A program made the translations under genes and the position numbers. The notes beneath the pieces were generated by a model, which saw nothing but the letters and a program-made list of their open reading frames with translations, did not search any database and had not been told where the DNA came from. From Auricularia sp. M13 (Eukaryota; Basidiomycota; Agaricomycetes; Auriculariales; Auriculariaceae), in contig CM073193.1 in assembly GCA_037042915.1 (NCBI GenBank), positions 5,952,001-6,016,000 of the forward strand: DNA of 64,000 bases, in the 5' to 3' direction. This document shows, piece by piece, positions 9,986 through 20,850 of this stretch. The number at the start of each line of letters is the position of its first letter. The stretch's first letter is position 1.

Positions 9986-12900
9986 CTAAAACGCCAGTGC
10001 CGCCCGGCGCCCCGTGCGCCCGGCAGCGCGGACCATATCCACCAACCGATCGCGCGCGTCCTCGAGCGCGGGCGCGTCGAACGCCGCGCGCCCGAGCACC
10101 TGCTGCAGCGCGAGCATCGCGCGCGCGTCGCGCGGCGCGGGGCTCGGCGGCGGGCTCGCCAGCGCCAGCTTCCCGCTGGCCGCCTCGTCCTCCTCGCCGT
10201 CCTTGGGCGCGAGACACGCTGCGGGGAACGCGCGGCGGAAGAGCAGCAGCGCGCGCACGACGTCCTCCGCCTCCGCGTCGCCCAGGTCCAGCAAGTCCGC
10301 CTCGAACGCCACCGCGGGCGGCGCCGTCAGCGTCAGCGCGGACGCAGCCGCACACACCGCCAGCGCGAGCCGCGCCTCGCGCCCGCCGAGCTCCGCGCCC
10401 ACCGCGCGCAGCTCGTCCACGCGGTCCGGGTCCGGCGCAATCGCCCGCGCCGCGCACTGGAACGCCTCGCGCGCGAGCGCCCGCGCCTCCGTGCGCGCCC
10501 AGTCGCGCGCCAGCCGCGCCACGGCGCCTTCCTGCTCCTCGTCAGATAGCTCCAGCAGGCGGTCATGCGCGGCCTCGACGCCCATGCGGCCCAGCACGAC
10601 GCGCTCGCACGCCGTCTCCGGGTGAATGCCCGCCCACGCCGCGTCGGCGTCCGGCATGCCCAAGCTATGCGCGAGCAGCGCGAGCGCGGCGCGGTGCGCG
10701 GCGCTGCGCGGGCGGGACGCCGAGAGCGTGAAGAACGTCTGGAAGCGCTGGCTCAGCGGAGCGTCTTCGCCTGTAAGCAGCAACAACGAATCAGCCAACA
10801 GCTAACACAACGATGAGCGATAGCAAAAACAAACGCACCCTCAACGACAAGCGCCTCCGCAAGCCGGACCCACGCCTCGACGCGCGCGGCATCCTGCTCA
10901 GCCGGCGCGGCGCGCCCAAGGCCGGGCACGCGCACGCTCGAGAGCGCGTACCCCACACCAGACGCCAGCACGTCCGCGACGCCGCCATGCGCGCCGAGCG
11001 CGCCGGCCAGCAGCGCGGACGGGGGCGGGTTCTTCTCCGCGCGGCCGTCGCGCGGGTGCTTGTACGGGAACGTCGTCTTGACCTTCGCGTTGACCTTGGA
11101 CGGGATGACGATGCCCTCATCGTCGTCGGACGAGACCGAAGCAACAGACGCAAAGTCCGCATCGGCCTCGAGGCTGGGCGTCGCGGGCCCGGCGGAGGAC
11201 GCGGCGGAGACGATAGACGCGCTGAGGTCAGCATCCGACTCGCTCGCACTGAGTTCCGATGCAGTTGTTGATGCAACAGCCTTGGGTGCGGGTGCGGCGG
11301 CGGTGGCAGTATGCCGGGCGGCCCAGCGCCGCCGGATGAAGGGGATGGCGATGCTGGCGAGGATGGCAAGACTGGCGATGACATGGACGGCCTGCACGGC
11401 GTGTCCCCATTGGAACCCGCTGGCAGCAGAGGCATCGTCTACGCGAACATTAGCCACGACAAAGCCCTCGTGTCCGGAACCAGAAGCTTGCTGTCCCGAA
11501 GACGAAGACGATGAGCCGGGCGCATTATTCCACAGACTGAAGAGCGCAAAGCCGGCAAGGAGGTACTGCGCCTGTCCGGGCGCGTGTTGCTGTTGTTGCT
11601 GGAGCTGTTGTTGGTGAGAAACCGGGATCTGGAGTTGCGGCGCCGGCGCGGGCGCCACGAGCGGGTTCTTGCGCGGGCGTCCGCGCTTGCGCTTCTCGCC
11701 GGTCTGGGGGTCGAGCGTGGGCGCGCGCGACTGGGCCGGCGCGGGCGCGGGCGCGACCTTCTTGGGCTTCTTGGCCGGCCGCGCCTGCTCCTCGTCGTCC
11801 GACTCGTCCTCGTCGCTGCCGCCGTCGCCAGCGATGAGCGCCTCGTCGTCGCGCTCCGAACCATATTTCTCACGCCACGAGTGCTCCCAGGCATCCAGCA
11901 GCTGCGGGCCGCCGACGAGCGAGCTGACGAGCGCCTTGAGGCCGTCGTTCTCCTTGCGTAGACGGTTCTCGCGGGCCTTGAGGATGCTGATGTACTCGAC
12001 GGCCTTGGCGAGGATGGTCGCCTTGGAGCCTTTGCGGGCGGCCTTGACGCCGTCGACGTAGCCACGCTCGTCGACTGCGCACGGCGGCTGCGGGTGCGGG
12101 TCGAGGATGCGGGTAGCCGGAATGGCGTTGCGCAGCGCGAGGATGCGGGCGTTGAGGTTGGTGCGGTAGCGACGCTCGATCGTCGTGTGGGAAGTCTTCG
12201 GCCGCGTGCCCTTGGCCGCCGGCGCAGGTGCAGCTGGCTGCGCGGCTGCTGACGGCACGGCAGCGTCGAGCGGCGTGATGGGCGGCGGCGAGCCACTGGA
12301 CGAGCTCGAGGCCGACGACGAGGCGGGCTGGTGCTTGTGCGGGATGGGGCGCGCGAGGCGTGGGACGGGCATTTGGGCTGCAACAATATAATATTATTAA
12401 TTCGCTGGCTGCGCAAGACGACTGGCACGATGCTCACCATGGGGTAAAGAGCCGGCGACGATGGCCTGGACGACGCCGACGCTCTCGCGGGCAAAGCGGG
12501 CAATCTCGTCCTCGGAGGCCGTCATGCTGCTGTCGCTCTGCTCGGGGCTGGGGCTGGGCACGAAGGCCTGGCGGGCGTCGGCGGCGCCAGGCTGCTGCTT
12601 CATGACGGGGAAGCCGGCGGCGTCGAACGTGAACGGGAACGCGTCGAGCAGCGGCGCGAGGCCGGCGAGCTCCTGGGCGGTGGCCATCGCGTGCCCGTTG
12701 CCGCTGCCGAAGACGTCCTGCGCGGGGTGGCCGTGGGGCGCGAATATCGAGGCGGGGTCGACGAACACGCCGTCCTGCCCGACGAGCTGCGGGTCGATCT
12801 CCATGTCCGCCGCGCCGCCCGCAGGCCAGCCGCCGCCGCCGCCGTGCTGCCCGGCGTCGGACCACAGCAGCTGGTTCCAGTCGTGGCCCGCGGCATACAC

Positions 12901-13143
12901 GTTGCTGACCGGCTTATGCTGCTGCTGCTGCTGCTGTGGTTGCTGCTGCTGGGGCTGGGGGGCGTGGTGGCCGTGGGCCTCGGCGAGGAAGCTGACGGTC
13001 TCGCCGTTGCCGAAATCGTACGAGTTCATCGTCGGCGACGGCGGCAGGGGAAGCGAGTCAAAGTCGGAGCGCGGGCTGTCGCTGTCGAGCTCTGTCGTGC
13101 TCGTGCCCGCGGTCTCGCTGGGGCTGCTCGTGCTCGTGCTCAT
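9986..13143 (-). CDS. SRE1: Sterol regulatory element-binding protein (bHLH, membrane-anchored)
   Basis: SREBP-type transcription factor, normally held in the ER and released by proteolysis to activate sterol and lipid genes. Exons 12438-13143, 10839-12377 and 9986-10770 (introns of 60 and 68 nt) join in phase to 1009 residues. The N-terminal 235 residues are an acidic, Q/S-rich activation region with a polyQ tract. The bHLH is at about 295-372; it contains ERRYR, whose tyrosine is the SREBP hallmark (arginine in other bHLHs). An AT-hook-like KRGRPRKNP lies near 466-474. Two hydrophobic segments follow at about 506-519 and 562-583, with a luminal-loop-sized gap. The C-terminal third is Ala/Leu-rich and helical, in the position of the DUF2014 domain of fungal SREBPs. 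A start 15 bp upstream (13158) is also open. Confidence 0.88.
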
Positions 13144-16100
13144 GGCGGGCGTGCGCAAGGGCCTATTTCAAGTCACGCCACTTTCGTTACCCCCCTTTGC
13201 CTCCGTCCGGACCCTATTCCGCGGACGCCCTCCCATAACCCCCTCCAACCCCCGAAAAAACTCCCTCTCACCTCACCAACACTCTTTCTCACCCCCCACA
13301 ATGCCTTCGACGCCCTCGACGACGTCGAGAGCAGCGAGGACGCCCCGGAAACAACCGTTGTGACCGCCCGCCTGCCCGTTGCGTCCCAGATCTGCGAATC
13401 CACACCTACCGTCGGCGCAACCACAGGATAAGGCCCCCCTGCACAGCCCGCACCTCGTCCTTCCCTCTCGCCCAAAAGTTGCCGCATCAGGAAAGAAGCA
13501 GCCCATGTCTGTCACGCCCGCCCGTCGCTGATAGACATATGTAAGTATGCATGTGAGAGTGACGCTGCGCCTGCATTCTGTCAGATCTGTCGTCATCCAT
13601 CCGTGAATCTCCTTTTCCATTATAATCTATCTCTGTTCTCTGTTGCCTGCAGTGCCGAGAATAATCCCAACTGCTGCGACTCGACTCGGAGCGAATCGGC
13701 ATTGACTCGAAAAGACGCCGCAGCACCTTCCATCGTGTTCTCTGTTGTCTAATCTCAGTGCGTACAACTTACTTATCATACCCTCGACGTGCGGCGGTCC
13801 TCTGCTTGTGCGCCTGGTAATACCCCGGGCGCGTCGACGTTTCCATTCATATGAGAATGACGCAAAAAGTCCAGCCTGAGCGTTCCACCCAGTCCGCCTC
13901 TCCGCCGCCGGTGAGGTCCTCCCAGCGCTTGTCCTGCCAGTGCCAGTCCGAGTGCACACGCTGCCGTACCTATCATTCCAAGATTCCCCGGACATCTCTG
14001 AGTGAGGTCAGTCTGTCCCAGCGCGGGAAATGATGTGCTCGTTTCGGCCTGGGATTCCTCATTCGCACTGCCCACTGCGCCGTGACACTGACACTTTCCC
14101 CCCTGGTCCGAGTCTGGAGTCGGGCGCCTAGATGAGATTGAGTGCCGGTAACCGTACACGCTGTGCTCGATACATAGAATACAGCCAAACACAACAACAG
14201 TCTGAGTGATCCCGCCGAGTTCGGACTCGGGCCCCACCCACTGTCAGTGTGTGGATGTGGACTTCCGACTAATAGCAAACTGCCAGCCGCAGTGACTCTG
14301 GCCCGGAGACGCTCTTCGGCACCCCATTACCACGAACGGAGAACGGAGAACGGGGACAGGCTGGATGCGCCTAAAAGCGGCATATCCCTCTGCTAGCGCT
14401 CTAGGCAGTCTGCGGGGGGCAGCGTCATCGATGCAGTACTGCAACGGCTTTCTGTCAGATTCCCGACCGCCGATTCGCCACAGTCACTCGCACTCGCAAT
14501 CCGCAGCAAATAAGGCCTTTCAATCGCCCGTAACTGTCAGCCTGAGCGGCAAGCGCCCATGGAAATCCGGAGGTGCATATATACATGATACATAATGAAC
14601 TAAACTACTTCGGGGGACAAGCAGCTGCCAGGTCCCTGACAGTGACACTTGCCAGCCGATCAAGACACGGAGATACTTATCTCATATCTCGCAGCAGAAA
14701 TCCTCAGGGTACTTACATATGGCCGGGGTAACGGTACACCCGATCCGTCGCAGCGCTCAGACCAGACTGAGCGTTCAACTACGACTCGGAATGTCTGCCA
14801 TTGAAGGAATTCCGGAACGCGAGCCGCCCTGAAGTTGAAGTTGGTGTACTTATTATAAGCGAGCTGCAGACGCCAACTGTTACTGGCCTGATAGAACGTG
14901 GGGAAGAGCCGTGCACGGAGGATTCAGAGTGCTCAGTGGGTCGCGGTAATCTCAACGACCCTGGCCCCGGCGCCGACTCAAAACCGAAGCGACGTAAGTG
15001 GCGGAGAGGTCACGGTGCACCGCTCACTGGCAGGATGCTTCCCGAATCCAATGGAACAACGATTATGATAGATTCTGTCACGGTGACCAGTCACCACCGT
15101 TCACGGGACTCCGATGTTGACAATGCGACGTTGAATTTGAAGCTCCCCCCTATCCTTATCCGGGGCTACCCAATCCAACCAGCATGAAGTTATGAGCTAC
15201 TGGTTCGACCGCGCGCACTGACAGTGAGAATCGCCGACCCAACGCGCCGTTACTGTACTGACAGATAGGTACTGTAATAGTCGTGGACAACCTCAGGCTC
15301 TTCCCAGCGGGCGCCATCAGGAGCCGCGAAGCATCAACCGTTCTCTGCCAGTGATTCTGAAGAGCTCCTGAACTTGTACTAGACAGTCACACTCACATAG
15401 GAGCACCGGACGGTGACCCCGACCTCCGACCGCACAACGAATCTCCGAGCGCGCGCCTGCCGTGCGGGGAGGCCTCGCCGTTTTGGCAGCCGCGACGCAG
15501 TGAGAGTGATAACGGATAAGCTGGGCCTGCTGGATGGCGTGCTTCCCGCGAGTCATCGCGTTATGGTGATTCTGCGGATAGATATGTAGATCCAAACTTC
15601 CAAGATTGTCTCTGCAAGTGGCCTGGCTGACGGATCACCGATGCGAGACTGAGACTGAGACTGAGATTGTGAGACTCCGAGCCGCCGGGATTCTAGAAAT
15701 GGACGTGGACTCCCTGCCAGTGCCAGGGAAGTTCTATTCTATCTATTTCTAATCTGAGTGTCACGGTAACGGTCAGGGGGAGAAGACGGACGGAGGTTGC
15801 ATGTGAGACTGAGGAACGTACGTACACTGGCACGCAGCTCAGCAGACTGGAACTGTAATTGCCCCCTTCCATGAGGCAGGCTTCTCAATCGGTAGTCGGG
15901 AGGTGTCCCTGTTGGGACAGAATGAAGCGCGTACCGAATAGAAGGCCTTCGGGAATGCATGAGGATAGGGACTCGGAGTCGCTTCTTCTGAGTCTCCCAT
16001 ACCGGCGCGCGGCGCTGCTCGTATCTCAGACACGAGGGACCACTGAAAGAGGCCGCGGAATTGCGAATTGAATGTGGGCTGGGTAGCGACGCGCGCTTAG

Positions 16101-17576
16101 TTAGCGATCCAGTTGCTTCCTTGCTTCCTGTGAGTCAGAAATGATGTGGAGGAGTTCTAAGAAACTCAGACTGTGTGGGATGCATTCGTCCATTCCCCTA
16201 GAACCAAGCTTGTGCAGGAACAACGATCTCGCGGTTGCCGCGGCCGCTGCCTCCGCCGCTGTTCTCACGTTGGGAGACGCTAGGTACAATTGTGCTTCTC
16301 AACTCGGAACGGCAAAGTGATTGTCTAAGAATTTCTGCACACACCGTCCGCCCTCGAGCCTACGCAGGAACAACAATCTTACTGTCCCCGGCGCCTCTTT
16401 CGTCATTCAGTGCCTAGTCTGAATGAGCGCTGAGATAATTGGAGGCGCCCGCTGACTGGCTTGCGAGTTTTAGTCAAGAATCCAGGGCCCCCCGCACGAT
16501 GCAGCGGGATCGACGTGTGCGCGGAGCGTTGCTGAGCATGCCTAATTCGGCAATTCGGGCCTTGGATCCTAAACAATAACGAGGAGATCTTACGATAGAT
16601 TCTTCAGGATACAGTAGTGTGATTGAGAATTCATCCTTTTCGGTCATCCCGGCATCAAGATCACCACAGGCCAAGTACATAGCATCGCCCCTGTCAGTGG
16701 CGAGTTGCACCGGAACCAGTGAGAGCTGCGCACTGAACGATGTTCCTCGTGTGGAACGAGATCTAGGCCATTCCAGGAGATAGAAGGGCCATTCCCAGTG
16801 GCAGAACACCAATCACAATGGCTGGTAAGAGCAACAGAGCTGCAGAAGATCGCTACTTCTAGGTTGACGGCTCCTCCGACTACATGACAGAATGCAGGGC
16901 GCTGGCTTCTCTTAGCAATGATAGTCAGCTTCGGGCCAGTTTCTGTTAGATTCCCTTGTTCCGCACTTGCCTGAAACGTAAGTCGCCGGAATTGCCTCGG
17001 ACTGGCGGGAGGTTGGCGAGAGAGAGAGCTAGCGGTATCAGTGCCATGCTCCGACGGTGGCCACCAGTGCCAATCGTCTTCCTGCCGCTTGGACGCCGGC
17101 CCCGCGCGAAGCGGCTGTCGCAATGTGCTGGCCATGTTGCTCTGTTCGCTGTTGTCGAGATCTAATTTACTCACTGGAGGCCGTTGCCCAGGCGCACGCC
17201 ACCGGCGCCGCTCAGGCTCCTGCTGCACCATCACTCGCAGCCCCAATTTGGGACGAAGAAGCAAGCGTTAATTCAATCTTCGACCCAAAGTGGCCAGAGA
17301 ACGGATCCTGACAGTGTCGATTAGTCGATTACAACACCCGTGGCATCTCCTCCGCGGCGGGCCCGCTATGAAAGGCAATGGTATATGACAAGTTCCGCGG
17401 AGAAGCGTTCTTCTGGCGTACGAAGCCTCTGTCGCCTCCCACGCCCAACAGGGAGTGTCTCCTGAGCGCAGTGTTGGAACTGTCCCGCAGCCACATTAGT
17501 ATCGACGAATTTGAAGCGTGCGATCGCACCGATTGCAATTGGAGGATAGGACTCTACATCAGCCAGCGTTCGACGC
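13144..17576. other. 4.4-kb gene-poor stretch
   Basis: No domain-bearing frame or convincing splice chain on either strand. The first few hundred bases upstream of 13143 (pyrimidine-rich near 13160-13290) are the likely SREBP promoter and 5' UTR. Short tandem sequences occur: a GAGACT-type run near 15643-15680 and three GAGAACG units near 14337-14358. Many scattered CAGTGAC/GTCACTG-like words are present. I see no terminal repeats or transposase remains. Confidence 0.4.
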
Positions 17577-18938
17577 TCACGCAGCGTCGAGCCTGATGGC
17601 AGAGAAGAACCCCCAGATCAAGTTTGGATCTCCGTCGAGGTTGCAGCGTTTCAGTACGAGCGACAGGTTGCGACGAGTCGTACAGCGAAGCGTGTGGCCC
17701 ATGAGCTTCGCGACCCAAGTGACATGGACTAGACCACCGCGGCTGCTCGATACCTCAACGCTTCTGAGCTGCGGGCAGTTGACAGGGGCGAGTGTCGGGC
17801 CATCGACTGCCGCAATTCCGTACTCCACATAGATGGTGACGTCCGTTACAGAAGGCAACTCCGTCGCCAACATGAGCATGTTGTCCCAGTGTCCCGGACT
17901 AACAGCAATGCGCGTGATGCGGCCGACGACGATGGGAAATACAGATTGCAGATTCCCTGGCACCTCGGAATCGAACAAGCCCGCAAACGAGACGTCGACA
18001 TAGTCCATCTGGCGCACACGCCCGTGCCCATCCTTCAGACGGACAAAGTACACGCCGGATCCTGCTTTCAGCGCCATCTCGAGAGTCAGCGGGCCGGCTA
18101 GGTGCTCGACCAGGAACGTGAAGCCATCCCGACGGAGGTAAGATCCAGTTGTGGTAATAACCTTGGTGTCGGGCGAAGTCAACGCCTTGAACAGTGCGAC
18201 CGGTGTCGGTGATACGCCGGCAAGTTCAACAGTGTGTGGTACTGGCCGCAGCGTGAAGTCATTCCAGCTTCCCTCCCAGCATTGGCCTCTCAGGCTCAGC
18301 TTGTCGATATTGGGCAGGAACCGCAACATACGCTGGAAAAATGCGCAGTCCTGGGGCGGTTTATGAACTAATGGCCCGTATATAAGCACGCTGACAGACG
18401 CAAACGCGGGGATCGCTGACGTGCCCGCAGCGCAGGCGAAGCCTCGAGTAGTGAAGGCCGTCAGGCGCGGTGCAGATCCTCCAAGAAACGACGAATCAAG
18501 TTCAAGAATGGTCAGTCTTGTCTGTGGATCGTCCAAGTCCATATGCAGCCGCTCGAGGCGTGGTGCAGGATGACTGGTGGCTTTGACAAGGTCTGCTGCA
18601 TACGACGGGTGCACGCTGACGCGTAGTTCCACAACACGGTCCATGAGTTCGCTGATCAGTGGCAGCATCACGTCCTTCACGAAGGCAGATGGCTTGGACA
18701 CATGTAGCTTCAGGTTGACAATGCCAGTGGTCGAGCGCGCGCGAGTGACCAGCAAATCTACAACTGCAGCCGAGGGACCAGCATCATCGTGATTCACGAG
18801 CCATATGTCGCGAGCGAAATTGGGATGAGCGTGCGCTATAGAGCGCCATGTACGAGAAACATGCGAGCAGAGGACGATGGAGGACAGCGACAAGTGGTCG
18901 AAAATACGCTGTACCAGATCGGTTGGCACATCAGCCAT
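17577..18938 (-). CDS. F-box protein
   Basis: Single-exon protein of 453 residues from the ATG at 18938 (MADVPTDLVQRIF). An in-frame ATG at 19079 would add 47 low-complexity residues and is less likely because the F-box then sits unusually far in. The F-box is immediate: VPTDLVQRIFDHL, then CSHVSRTWRSIAHAHP. The rest is LRR-like without strict repeats, containing SKPSAFVKDVMLPLI and ending WVAKLMGHTLRC and a final Leu-rich strand. Both the middle and the end (AKxMGH) match the F-box gene at 27175-28545, so the two are paralogues. Role as an SCF substrate receptor is inferred from the family; substrate unknown. Confidence 0.75.
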   Translation of the reverse strand: MADVPTDLVQRIFDHLSLSSIVLCSHVSRTWRSIAHAHPNFARDIWLVNHDDAGPSAAVVDLLVTRARSTTGIVNLKLHVSKPSAFVKDVMLPLISELMDRVVELRVSVHPSYAADLVKATSHPAPRLERLHMDLDDPQTRLTILELDSSFLGGSAPRLTAFTTRGFACAAGTSAIPAFASVSVLIYGPLVHKPPQDCAFFQRMLRFLPNIDKLSLRGQCWEGSWNDFTLRPVPHTVELAGVSPTPVALFKALTSPDTKVITTTGSYLRRDGFTFLVEHLAGPLTLEMALKAGSGVYFVRLKDGHGRVRQMDYVDVSFAGLFDSEVPGNLQSVFPIVVGRITRIAVSPGHWDNMLMLATELPSVTDVTIYVEYGIAAVDGPTLAPVNCPQLRSVEVSSSRGGLVHVTWVAKLMGHTLRCTTRRNLSLVLKRCNLDGDPNLIWGFFSAIRLDAA

Positions 18939-19301
18939 TGGTGCAGGGGTATCAGCAGCAGCAGCTTTCTGTGAACCTATTCGGTCAGGATCGTTGGCTA
19001 GCGGTGGAGGTAGAAGAATTACGGACTGAGGGTTTGTGACTAAGCGACTGACCTGCGGACTCCAAAATATTCTGATCACATCCGTGTCTTACTCTGGTCC
19101 CACGTTCAGGGTGCGCTCAGATCTGCTTGTCCTGATATGCTCCGCCTCATAGCTAGCCTCTAGAATGAGGGAGGGAACACTTCAATATTGAAATTGCCAA
19201 CAGCTGAAGTGAAACAACTCATAGAAATGCATGAAATCCCTCCAGAACATCGGCAAAGATGTATACTTTGACAACCAATCTCTATATGTTCTCCACAATC
19301 T

Positions 19302-20698
19302 CTATATACTCTCCAAGGCCTCGCGTAAGCGTTTCAACAGCACCTCGTTCTCCTCCGCAGTGCCAACCGTTATGCGTAGGCACCCAGCGCAGCCAGGCTC
19401 GAGACCACGAAACCGCACGACAACCCCCTTCTCCTCCGCAAGTGTTTTGTATATTTTCAGCGCTCGTTCGCTGTCAGGCTTGCCTGCGGTTTGTCAGAGC
19501 TTTGCGCAAACTCTATCGAAAAACGCGAACACATACCGATTTTTCGATTCAGGATGGGAAGCAGGATGAAGTTGGCAGAGTTGCCGCCGAGCGCTGCGCC
19601 GACGCCGAGCTTTTTGAAGGCCGGCGTAGAAAATTCGCGCAGCAATGCTTCGCGGGACGTTATGAGCGTCTTTACGTTTGCGCGCATGCCCTCAAGGCCT
19701 TTCGGTGACAGTGCTTGCAAGGCGAGCATTGCGGACGGAGTGGAGATGTTGTATGGCGCTTTTGTGTTGGTAAGAACTTGTATCAGAGCCGGGTGAGCGA
19801 TCGCAACGCCGAGCCTGTCAAAATTGATCTGCAATGAATGAACCATGACGAGAAATATATATTATCCATACCGGATGGCTGCAAGACCAAAGCTTTTACT
19901 CAACGTCTGAAGCACGCAGACGTTCGAGTACTCTGTCGCCAATTTGGCCGCACTCGATCCATCTTCGGCAAAGTCGATGTAAGCTTCGTCGACGACGACA
20001 AATCCTTCGAAGCCAGGGTTGTCGAGCAGCTCCTTGATGTCCCGTAACGGGATGAGAGTACCCGTAGGGTTGCCCGGAGAGCAGATGAAGACGAGATTTA
20101 TCGCCGGATTCAAGGAGCACGCGGCCTTTATCTATATAGGAAAAACGCGTGAATACATTGGACCAAGCAGAGATAGATAGATGAGACTAACCTCATCAAC
20201 CTGGAGCTGGAATGCTCCGCCCTCAGTGAGTAACGGGATCCTGGTTACTTGCAAGTCGTTGACCTGCGCGCAAACAGCATACATGCCATACGTCGGCGGG
20301 GTCGTCAAGATGCGGTCCTCGCCAGGTATGCAGCACACGCGCATGAGGAGATCGATGACCTCGTCCGAGCCGACACCGAGGAAGACATGGTCATGTTTTC
20401 TTGCATCCCCTAGCCGCATCTCCGCGATACGCGCCTTTATCTCCACCTGCGCCGGATCGGGATACCGGTGTAGGTCGACGTTGAGCATGTCGTCCACCTC
20501 GCGCGTTGCTCCGGAGCGTGGGATAGCGTGTCCGAGCGCGTTCTCATTCGCGTCCAGGAGGATGCCGGACTGATAATCATCGCGCGCGCAGCGATACGGA
20601 TGAAGCGCCAGGATATTCGGCCGTATCACGCGCTCGATGTCGAAATGCGCAGGCTTGGGGGACGCCAGGAGCGCTGGGTTCAGTCCGTGGATAGGCAT
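19302..20698 (-). CDS. HIS5: Histidinol-phosphate aminotransferase
   Basis: PLP-dependent class I/II aminotransferase (EC 2.6.1.9) converting imidazole-acetol phosphate plus glutamate to histidinol phosphate in histidine biosynthesis. Exons 20192-20698, 19872-20131, 19537-19814 and 19302-19483 join in phase to 408 residues. Motifs in order: LDANENALG near the start, RYPDPAQ, GVGSDEVIDLL, TTPPTYGMY, CSPGNPTG, VVDEAYIDF, the PLP-lysine motif TLSKSFGLAAIR (Lys about 248), NTKAPYNIST, and a C-terminal RFRGLEPGCAGCLRITVGT carrying the phosphate-binding arginine. The start at 20698 (MPIHGLNP) is chosen over the upstream in-frame ATG, whose extension is not family-like. Complete and apparently functional. 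Confidence 0.93.
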
Positions 20699-20850
20699 GC
20701 TGGCGGTACGCAGACAAGGTGCAAATCGGCCCGCACCGGCCGACCGCACAATGACTCGAGGGCACCGCGAATCCTTGTCTAGACTCAATCTCGACACAAC
20801 ACTGACAAACATTAATTCCCACTGTGCAGAGTCAGTACATCCTTTGCATT

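Noticed and set aside
9772-10731. 319-codon plus-strand frame rich in Arg/Pro/Ala
   Set aside because: Antisense to the SREBP C-terminal exon; high GC removes stops from the opposite strand.
11439-12503. 354-codon minus frame rich in Arg/Ser
   Set aside because: Shifted frame of the SREBP bHLH exon; the domain-bearing frame is the other one.
15640-15685. GAGACT tandem run as a possible CRISPR or satellite
   Set aside because: Only a few short units without spacers; simple-sequence repeat.
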